A stretch of DNA of 64,000 nt from Hydractinia symbiolongicarpus (taxonomy: Eukaryota; Cnidaria; Hydrozoa; Anthoathecata; Hydractiniidae), in the NCBI RefSeq assembly GCF_029227915.1, contig NC_079877.1:2790001-2854000 (forward strand), given 5' to 3'. The translations under genes were made by a program, and so were the position numbers. Shown one piece after another: positions 54,363-64,000 of the stretch. Positions within the stretch are counted from its first letter, which is position 1. Every line of letters starts with the position of its first letter. Below the pieces are notes generated by a model. That model did not search any database. It worked only from the letters and a program-made list of their open reading frames with translations, and was not told where the DNA came from.

Positions 54363-57300
54363 TTTACTGTGGGACCAATCCTAGTTGTTTTTTGCGCGCT
54401 GAAGAAAGTGCGACAGTTTCAAAAACTACATTTCATTGACTTTTTAACGGTGTCAATCCGTTTGAGTTGCAACGGTTGCGTCGCATGTTCGCACCAACAT
54501 GTATTTAGCGATTTTCTTCCGACATTACTAAGTTGTATTGCTTTTAACAGTTAAACAATTGACTGTGGGAATTAATTAAACTGATTCTGGACTGTGACCT
54601 TATAAATGTGATAAATGAGCCAATTGTTTTCCAAGTAATAACATTCTTCTTAATTTGACATGATTGCTGGAACTCAGCAATTACACTGGGCTCTGTGGTA
54701 GCGCTTCACTAAAAAATTAAGATAAATAAGTCATTTTTTACTGTGGGACGGATCCTAGTCGTTAGTTCGCGCTGAAGAAATAGAGACAGTTTCAAAAACT
54801 ACATTTCATTGACTTTCTAACGGTGTCAATCCGTTTGAGTTGCAACGGTTGCGTCACATATTCGCACCAACATATATTTAGTGATTTTCTTCCGACATTA
54901 CTAAGTTGTATTGCTTTTAACAGTGAAACGATTGACTGTGGGAATTAATTAAACTGATTCTGGACTGTGACCTTATAAATGTGATAAATGAGCCAATTGT
55001 TTTCCAAGTAATAACATTCTTCTTAATTTGACATGATTGCTGGAACTCAGCAATTACACTGGGCTCTGTGGTAGCGCTTTACTAAAAAATTAAGATAAAT
55101 AAGTCATTTTTTACTGTGGGACGAATCCTAGTCGTTAGTTCGCGCTGAAGAAAGAGAGACAGTTTCAAAAACTACATTTCATTGACTTTCTAACGGTGTC
55201 AATCCGTTTGAGTTGCAACGGTTGCGTCACATATTCGCACCAACGTGTATTTAGTGATATCTTTCCGACATTACTAAGTCATATCGCTTTTAACAGTGAA
55301 ACGATTGACTGTGCAACTTATTTGAACTAACTTTGGGCTGTGACCTTATAAATGTTATAAGTGAGCCAACTAGACTCCAAGAAATAACATTCTTCTTAAT
55401 TTGACATGATTGCCGAACTCAGGGATTACACTGCGCGCTGTGGTAGCGCTTCATTTAAAAATTTAGGCATATAAGTCAGTTTTTACTGTGGGACCAATCC
55501 TAGCCGTTTCCGCGCGCTGAAGAAAGAGCGACAGTTTCAAAAACTACATTTCATTGACTTTCTAACGGTGTCAATGCGTTTGAGTTACAACGGTTGCGTC
55601 ACATATTCGTACCAACATGTATTTAGTGATTTTCTTCCGATATTACTAAGTTGCATTGCTTTTAACAGTGAAACGATTGACTGTGGGAATTGAACTGATT
55701 CTGGACTGTGACCTTATAAATGTCATAAATGAGCCAATTGGTCTCCAAGGAATAACATTTTTCTCAATTTAAAATGATTGCTGGAACTCAGCGATTACAC
55801 TGGGCGCTGTGGTAGCGCTTTATTAAAAAATTAAGATAAATAAGTCTTTCTTTGCTGTGGGACCAATCCTGGCCGTTAGCACGCGCTGAATAAATAGGAA
55901 CAGTTTCAGAGACTACATTTCTTTGACTTTCTAGCGGTATAAATCTGTTTGAGTTACAACGGTTACGTCACATATTCGTACCAACATGTATTTAGTGATA
56001 TCTTTCCGACATTACTAAGTCATATCGCTTTTAACAGTGAAACGATTGACTGTGCAACTTAATTGAACTAACTTTGGGCTGTGACTTTATAAATGTGATA
56101 AGTGAGCCAACTAGACTCCAAGAAATAACATTCTTTTTAATTTGACATGATTGCCGGAACTCAGCGATTACACTGCGCGCTGTGGTAGCGCTTCATTTAA
56201 AAATTTAGGCATATAAGTCATTTTTTACTGTGGGACCAATCCTAGCCGTTTTCGCGCGCTGAAAAAATAGTGACAGTTTCAAAAACTACATTTCATTGAC
56301 TTTCTAACGGTGTCAATCCGTTTGAGTTACAATGGTTGCGTCACATATTCGTACCAACATGTATTTAGTGATTTTCTTCCGATATTACTAAGTTGTATTG
56401 CTTTTAACAGTGAAACGATTGACTATGGGAATTAATTGAATTGATTCTGGACTGTGACCTTATAAATGTCATAAATGAGCCAATTGGTCTCCAAGGAATA
56501 ACACCTTTCTCAATTTAAAATGATTGCTGGAACTCAGCTATTACTCTGGGCGCTGTGGTAGCGCTTTATTAAAAAATTAAGATAAATAAGTCATTTTTTA
56601 CTGTGGGACCAATCCTAGCCGTTAGCTCGCGCTGAAGAAATAGAGGCAGTTTCAAAATCTACATTTCTTTGACTTTCTAACGGTGTCAATCCGTTTGAGT
56701 TACAACCGTTGCGTCACATATTCGTACCAACATGTATTTAGTGAATTTCTTCCGATAATACTAAGTTGTATTGCTTTTAACAGTGAAACGACTGACTGTG
56801 GGAATTAATTGAACTGATTCTGGACTGTGACCTTATTAATGTGATAAATGAGGCAATTGGTCTCCAAGGAATAACATTCTTCTTAATTTGACATGATTGC
56901 TGGAATTCAGCGATTACATTAGGCTCTGTGGTAGCGCTTTATTAAAAATTAAGATAAATAAGTCATTCTTTGCTGTGAAACCAATCCTGGCCGTTAGCAC
57001 GCGCTGAATAAATAGGAACAGTTTCAGAGACTACATTTCATTGACTTTCTAGCGGTATAAATCTGTTTGAGTTACAACGGTTACGTCACATATTCGTACC
57101 AACATGTATTTAGTGATATCTTTCCGACATTACTAAGTCATATCGCTTTTAACAGTGAAACGATTGACTGTGCAACTTAATTGAACTAACTTTGGGCTGT
57201 GACCTTATAAATGTGATAAGTGAGCCAACTAGACTCCAAGAAATAACATTCTTCTTAATTTGACATGATTGCCGGAACTCAGCGATTACACTGCGCGCTG

Positions 57301-60300
57301 TGGTAGCGCTTCATTTAAAAATTTAGGCATATAAGTCATTTTTTATTGAGGGACCAATCCTAGCCGTTTTCGCGCGCTGAAAAAATAGTGACAGTTTCAA
57401 AAACTACATTTCATTGACTTTCTAACGGTGTCAATCCGTTTGAGTTACAATGGTTGCCTCACATATTCGTACCAACATGTATTTAGTGATTTTCTTCCGA
57501 TATTACTAAGTTGTATTGCTTTTAACAGTGAAACGATTGACTATGGGAATTAATTGAATTGATTCTGGACTGTGACCTTATAAATGTCATAAATGAGCCA
57601 ATTGGTCTCCAAGGAATAACACTTTTTTCAATTTAAAATGATTGCTGGAACTCAGCGATTACACTGGGCGCTGTGGTAGCGCTTTATTAAAAAATTAAGA
57701 TAAATAAGTCATTTTTTACTGTGGGACCAATCCTAGCCGTTAGCTCGCGCTGAAGAAATAGAGGCAGTTTCAAAATCTACATTTCTTTGACTTTCTAACG
57801 GTGTCAAGCCGTTTGAGTTACAACGGTTGCGTCACATATTCGTACCAACATGTATTTAGTGAATTTCTTCCGATAATACTAAGTTGTATTGCTTTTAACA
57901 GTGAAACGACTGACTGTGGGAATTAATTGAACTGATTCTGGACTGTGACCTTATTAATGTGATAAATGAGGCAATTGGTCTCCAAGGAATAACATTCTTC
58001 ATAATATGACATAATTGCTGGAAATCAGCGATTACACTAGGCGCTGTGGTAGCGCTTTATTAAAAAATTAAGACAAATAAGTCATTTTTTACTGTGGGAC
58101 CAATCCAAGTTGTTTTCGCGCGCTGAAGAAAGAGCGACAGTTTCAAAAACTACATTTCATTGACTTTTTAACGGTGTCAATCCGTTTGAGTTGCAACGGT
58201 TGCGTCGCATGTTCGCACCAACATGTATTTAGCGATTTTCTTCCGACATTACTAAGTTGTATTGCTTTTAACAGTTAAACAATTGACTGTGGGAATTAAT
58301 TAAACTGATTCTGGACTGTGACCTTATAAATGTGATAAATGAGCCAATTGTTTTCCAAGTAATAACATTCTTCTTAATTTGACATGATTGCTGGAACTCA
58401 GCAATTACACTGGGCTCTGTGGTAGCGCTTTACTAAAAAATTAAGATAAATAAGTCATTTTTTACTGTGGGACGGATCCTAGTCGTTAGTTCGCGCTGAA
58501 GAAATAGAGACAGTTTCAAAAACTACATTTCATTGACTTTCTAACGGTGTCAATCCGTTTGAGTTGCAACGGTTGCGTCACATATTCGCACCAACATATA
58601 TTTATTGATTTTCTTCCGACATTACTAAGTTGTATTGCTTTTAACAGTGAAACGATTGACTGTGGGAATTAATTAAACTGATTCTGGACTGTGACCTTAT
58701 AAATGTGATAAATGAGCCAATTGTTTTCCAAGTAATAACATTCTTCTTAATTTGACATGATTGCTGGAACTCAGCAATTACACTGGGCTCTGTGGTAGCG
58801 CTTTACTAAAAAATTAAGATAAATAAGTCATTTTTTACTGTGGGACGAATCCTAGTCGTTAGTTCGCGCTGAAGAAAGAGAGACAGTTTCAAAAACTACA
58901 TTTCATTGACTTTCTAACGGTGTCAATCCGTTTGAGTTGCAACGGTTGCGTCACATATTCGCACCAACATGTATTTAGTGATATCTTTCCGACATTACTA
59001 AGTCATATCGCTTTTAACAGTGAAACGATTGACTGTGCAACTTATTTGAACTAACTTTGGGCTGTGACCTTATAAATGTTATAAGTGAGCCAACTAGACT
59101 CCAAGAAATAACATTCTTCTTAATTTGACATGATTGCCGAACTCAGGGATTACACTGCGCGCTGTGGTAGCGCTTCATTTAAAAATTTAGGCATATAAGT
59201 CAGTTTTTACTGTGGGACCAATCCTAGCCGTTTCCGCGCGCTGAAGAAAGAGCGACAGTTTCAAAAACTACATTTCATTGACTTTCTAACGGTGTCAATG
59301 CGTTTGAGTTACAACGGTTGCGTCACATATTCGTACCAACATGTATTTAGTGATTTTCTTCCGATATTACTAAGTTGTATTGCTTTTAACAGTGAAACGA
59401 TTGACTGTGGGAATTGAACTGATTCTGGACTGTGACCTTATAAATGTCATAAATGAGCCAATTGGTCTCCAAGGAATAAAATTTTTCTCAATTTAAAATG
59501 ATTGCTGGAACTCAGCGATTACACTGGGCGCTGTGGTAGCGCTTTATTAAAAAATTAGGATAAATAAGTCTTTCTTTGCTGTGGGACCAATCCTGGCCGT
59601 TAGCACGCGCTGAATAAATAGGAACAGTTTCAGAGACTACATTTCTTTGACTTTCTAGCGGTATAAATCTGTTTGAGTTACAACGGTTACGTCACATATT
59701 CGTACCAACATGTATTTAGTGATATCTTTCCGACATTACTAAGTCATATCGCTTTTAACAGTGAAACGATTGACTGTGCAACTTAATTGAACTAACTTTG
59801 GGCTGTGACCTTATAAATGTGATAAGTGAGCCAACTAGACTCCAAGAAATAACATTCTTTTTAATTTGACATGATTGCCGGAACTCAGCGATTACACTGC
59901 GCGCTGTGGTAGCGCTTCATTTAAAAATTTAGGCATATAAGTCATTTTTTACTGTGGGACCAATCCTAGCCGTTTTCGCGCGCTGAAAAAATAGTGACAG
60001 TTTCAAAAACTACATTTCATTGACTTTCTAACGGTGTCAATCCGTTTGAGTTACAATGGTTGCGTCACATATTCGTACCAACATGTATTTAGTGATTTTC
60101 TTCCGATATTACTAAGTTGTATTGCTTTTAACAGTGAAACGATTGACTATGGGAATTAATTGAATTGATTCTGGACTGTGACCTTATAAATGTCATAAAT
60201 GAGCCAATTGGTCTCCAAGGAATAACACCTTTCTCAATTTAAAATGATTGCTGGAACTCAGCTATTACACTGGGCGCTGTGGTAGCGCTTTATTAAAGAA

Positions 60301-60560
60301 TTAAGATAAATAAGTCATTTTTTACTGTGGGACCAATCCTAGCCGTTAGCTCGCGCTGAAGAAATAGAGGCAGTTTCAAAATCTACATTTCTTTGACTTT
60401 CTAACGGTGTCAATCCGTTTGAGTTACAACGGTTGCGTCACATATTCGTACCAACATGTATTTAGTGAATTTCTTCCGATAATACTAAGTTGTATTGCTT
60501 TTAACAGTAAAACGACTGACTGTGGGAATTAATTGAACTGATTCTGGACTGTGACCTTAT
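54267..60560 (+). repeat. Ten-monomer duplication in tandem (shift 3,724 bp)
   Basis: 54,267-56,837 corresponds to 57,990-60,560. Shared rare markers are ACAGTTAAACAATTG, GACGGATCCTAGTCG, AACTTATTTGAACTAAC, AAATGTTATAAGTG and CTCAGGGATTACAC. The copies are nearly identical. 56,837-57,990 between them is largely a copy of 52,740-53,890 (shift about 4,097). Confidence 0.8.
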
Positions 60561-60930
60561 AAATGTCATAAATGAGCCAATTGGTCTCCAAGGAATAACA
60601 CCTTTCTCAATTTAAAATGATTGCTGGAACTCAGCTATTACACTGGGCGCTGTGGTAGCGCTTTATTAAAAAATTAAGATAAATAAGTCATTTTTTACTG
60701 TGGGACCAATCCTAGTTGTTTTCGCGCGCTGAAGAAAGAGCGACAGTTTCAAAAACTACATTTCATTGACTTTTTAACGGTGTCAATCCGTTTGAGTTGC
60801 AACGGTTGCGTCGCATATTCGTACCAACATGTATTTAGTGAATTTCTTCCGATAATACTAAGTTGTATTGCTTTTAACAGTAAAACGACTGACTGTGGGA
60901 ATTAATTGAACTGATTCTGGACTGTGACCT
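60189..60930 (+). repeat. Tandem single-monomer duplication with conversion patch
   Basis: Two adjacent monomers share the rare markers ATAACACCTTTCTC, CTCAGCTATTACACTGGG and CAGTAAAACGACTGAC at a shift of about 371 bp. The second copy differs over about 60,716-60,815, where it carries TTGTTTTCGCGCGCTG and GGTTGCGTCGCA like the monomer near 58,110-58,210. Confidence 0.7.
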
Positions 60931-61309
60931 TATTAATGTGATAAATGAGGCAATTGGTCTCCAAGGAATAACATTCTTCTTAATTTGACATGATTGCTGG
61001 AATTCAGCGATTACATTAGGCTCTGTGGTAGCGCTTTATTAAAAATTAAGATAAATAAGTCATTTTTTACTGTGGGACCAATCCTAGCCGTTAGCTCGCG
61101 CAGAAGAAATAGAGGCAGTTTCAAAATCTACATTTCTTTGACTTTCTAACGGTGTCAATCCGTTTGAGTTACAACGGTTGCGTCACATATTCGTACCAAC
61201 ATGTATTTAGCGATAGTATTCGGATATTACTAGGTTGCATCGCTTTTAACAGTGAAACAATTGACTGTGGGACTTAGTTGAACTGATTCTGGACTGTGAC
61301 CTTATTAAT

Positions 61310-64000
61310 GTGATAAGTGAGCCAGTTTGACTAAAAGAAATAACGTTCTTCATAATATGACATGATTGCTGGAAATCAGCGATTACACTAGGCGCTGTGG
61401 TAGCGCTTTATTAAAAAATTAAGATAAATAAGTCAATTTTTACTGTGGGACGAATCCTGGTCGTTAGTTCGCGCTGAAGAAATGGAGACAGTTTCAAAAA
61501 CTACATTTCATTGACTTTCTAACGGTGTCAACCTGTTTGAGGTGCAACGGTGGCATCGCATGTTCGCACCAACATGTATTTAGTGATTTTCTTCCGACAC
61601 TACTAAGTTGTATTGCTTTTAACAGTGAAACGATTGACTGTGGGAATTAATTAAACTGATTCTGGACTGTGACCTTATAAATGTGATAAATGAGCCAATT
61701 GTTCTCGAAGGAATAACATTCTTCTTAATTTGACATGATTGCTGGAACTCAGCGATTACACTGGGCTCTGTGGTAGCGCTTTACTAAAAAATTAAGATAA
61801 ATAAGTCATTTTTTACTGTGGGACGAATCCTAGTCGTTAGTTCGCGCTGAAGATATAGAGACAGTTTCGAAAACTACATTTCATTGACTTTCTAACGGTG
61901 TTAATCCGTTTGAGTTGCAACGGTTGCGTCACATATTCGCACCAACATATATTTAGTGATTTTCTTCCGACATTACTAAGTTGTATTACTTTTAACAGTG
62001 AAACGATTGACTGTGGGAATTAATTAAACTGATTCTGGACTGTGACCTTTAAATGTGATAAATGAGCCAATTGTTCTCCAACGAATAACATTCTTCTTAA
62101 TTGACATGATTGCTGGAACTCAGCGATTACACTGGGCTCTGTGGTAGCGCTTTATTAAAAAATTAAGATAAATAAGTCATTTTTTACTGTGGGACGAATC
62201 CTAGTCGTTAGTTCGCGCTGAAAAAATAGAGACAGTTTCAAAAACTACATTTCATTGACTTTCTAACGGTGTCAAGGCGTTTGAGTTACAACGGTTGCGT
62301 CACATATTCGTACCAACATGTATTTAGTGATTTTCTTCCGATATTACTAAGTTGAATTGCTTTTAACAGTGAAACGATTGACTGTGGGAATTGAACTGAT
62401 TCTGGACTGTGACCTTATAAATGTCATAAATGAGCCAATTGGTCTCCAAGGAATAACATTTTTCTCAATTTAAAATGATTGTTGGAACTCAGCGATTACA
62501 GTGGGCGCTGTGGTAGCGCTTTATTAAAAAATTAAGATAAATAAGTCTTTCTTAGCTGTGGGACCAATCCTGGCCGTTAGCACGAGCTGAATAAATAGGA
62601 ACAGTTTCAGAGACTACATTTCATTGACTTTCTAGCGGTATAAATCTGTTTGAGTTACAACGGTTACGTCACATATTCGTACCAACATGTATTTAGTGAT
62701 ATCTTTCCGACATTACTAAGTCATATCGCTTTTAACAGTGAAATGATTGACTGTGCAACTTAATTGAACTAACTTTGGGCTGTGACCTTATAAATGTGAT
62801 AAGTGAGCCAACTAGACTCCAAGAAATAACATTCTTCTTAATTTGACATGATTGCCGAACTCAGCGATTACACTGCGCGCTGTGGTAGCGCTTCATTTAA
62901 AAATTTAGGCATATAAGTCAGTTTTTACTGTGGGACCAATCCTAGCCGTTTCCGCGCGCTGAAGAAAGAGCGACAGTTTCAAAAACTACATTTCATTGAC
63001 CTTCTAACGGTGTCAATGCGTTTGAGTTACAACGGTTGCGTCACATATTCGTACCAACATGTATTTAGTGATTTTCTTCCGATATTACTAAGTTGTATTG
63101 CTTTTAACAGTGAAACGATTGACTGTGGGAATTGAACTGATTCTGGACTGTGACCTTATAAATGTCATAAATGAGCCAATTGGTCTCCAAGGAATAACAT
63201 TTTTCTCAATTTAAAATGATTGCTGGAACTCAGCGATTACACTGGGCGCTGTGGTAGCGCTTTATTAAAAAATTAAGATAAATAAGTCTTTCTTTGCTGT
63301 GGGACCAATCCTGGCCGTTAGCACGCGCTGAATAAATAGGAACAGTTTCAGAGACTACATTTCATTGACTTTCTAGCGGTATAAATCTGTTTGAGTTACA
63401 ACGGTTACGTCACATATTCGTACCAACATGTATTTAGTGATATCTTTCCGACATTACTAAGTCATATCGCTTTTAACAGTGAAACGATTGACTGTGCAAC
63501 TTAATTGAACTAACTTTGGGCTGTGACCTTATAAATGTGATAAGTGAGCCAACTAGACTCCAAGAAATAACATTCTTCTTAATTTGACATGATTGCCGGA
63601 ACTCAGCGATTACACTGCGCGCTGTGGTAGCGCTTCATTTAAAAATTTAGGCATATAAGTCATTTTTTATTGAGGGACCAATCCTAGCCGTTTTCGCGCG
63701 CTGAAAAAATAGTGACAGTTTCAAAAACTACATTTCATTGACTTTCTAACGGTGTCAATCCGTTTGAGTTACAATGGTTGCGTCACATATTCGTACCAAC
63801 ATGTATTTAGTGATTTTCTTCCGATATTACTAAGTTGTATTGCTTTTAACAGTGAAACGATTGACTATGGGAATTAATTGAATTGATTCTGGACTGTGAC
63901 CTTATAAATGTCATAAATGAGCCAATTGGTCTCCAAGGAATAACACTTTTTTCAATTTAAAATGATTGCTGGAACTCAGCGATTACACTGGGCGCTGTGG
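61310..64000 (+). repeat. 28-monomer segmental duplication of 50,890-53,578 (shift 10,422 bp)
   Basis: From about 61,430 to the window end the sequence repeats 51,008-53,578 almost without change. It includes the private variants GGCATCGCATG, GACACTACTAAG, GAAGATATAGAGAC, CACGAGCTGAAT, CAAGGCGTTTGAG and TTATTGAGGGACC. A visible difference is TTTCGAAAAC at about 61,866 against TTTCAAAAAC. The copy continues past the window edge. Confidence 0.85.

Larger units (their letters stand above)
40904..64000 (+). repeat. 373-bp satellite array, forward block 3
   Basis: About 62 forward monomers from the insert to the right window edge, where the array is still running. A subfamily rare or absent to the left becomes common here: ACTAAGTCATATCGC with CAACTTAATTGAACTAAC and CCAACTAGACTCCAAG. 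A shortened GGGAATTGAACTG form that lacks one AATTAATT-like step also appears (47,126; 51,967; 52,705; 55,686; 59,411; 62,389; 63,127). Long near-identical duplications (15-mer, 10-mer, 28-mer) dominate the block. No gene was seen. Confidence 0.97.

Noticed and set aside
54369-54554. 61-codon open reading frame on + with a similar translation
   Set aside because: Same satellite frame as the one at 39,922, which explains the similar peptide. The similarity reflects repeat DNA and not a protein family.
1-64000. CRISPR array
   Set aside because: The repeats are about 373 bp and contiguous, with no unique spacers.
1-64000. CENP-B box
   Set aside because: I searched by eye for the TTCG...A..CGGG pattern in the monomer. 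TTCGCGCTGAAG and similar sites lack the required spacing and the CGGG half.

Overview
The window is essentially one continuous satellite DNA array. A 5' AT-rich monomer of about 373 bp repeats head to tail roughly 170 times and runs off both window edges. I find no protein-coding gene, rRNA gene or functional tRNA gene. The only non-satellite DNA is a 318-bp insert at about 40,585-40,903. It consists of a short TTAGGG-type telomeric tract (C-rich strand on +) followed by a tRNA-derived SINE with recognisable A and B boxes and a TAA-rich 3' tail. This points to an animal genome. TTAGGG telomeres and this style of SINE fit a marine invertebrate such as a cnidarian or mollusc, but the species is a low-confidence guess. 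The compartment (subtelomeric, pericentromeric or sex/B chromosome) cannot be decided from sequence alone.

Layout: 1-8,664 is array in forward orientation. 8,665-20,212 is the same array reverse-complemented. 20,213-40,584 is forward again. 40,585-40,903 is the telomere-repeat/SINE insert. 40,904-64,000 is forward array. The two orientation switches are the ends of a single 11.5-kb inversion. If the block is flipped back, both junctions fall back into monomer register, and diagnostic variants near each junction match intact copies at 6,858-7,160 and 23,900-24,090. The loss is about 14-15 bp at the left junction and nothing detectable at the right.

On top of the 373-bp period there are many higher-order repeat (HOR) blocks of different sizes: 3-mer (1,119 bp), 4-mer (1,490), 5-mer (1,806, with two shortened monomers), 8-mer (2,982), 9-mer (3,352), 10-mer (about 3,725), 11-mer (about 4,100), 15-mer (5,572), 21-mer (7,822) and 28-mer (10,422). 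No single HOR dominates, so the array looks like the product of repeated segmental duplication, unequal exchange and gene conversion. The SINE insert lies in one HOR copy, and an exact empty site exists in the sister copy at 43,884/43,885, which orders the events.

Within the monomer some segments vary between subfamilies, while others are nearly invariant. The stable parts are a core with three AACGG pentamers in alternating orientation (Myb-type recognition sequence), the segment following it, and a GCGCT/AGCGC inverted repeat in many copies. All coordinates of repeat blocks other than the two inversion junctions and the insert are by-eye estimates, good to about 10-50 bp.
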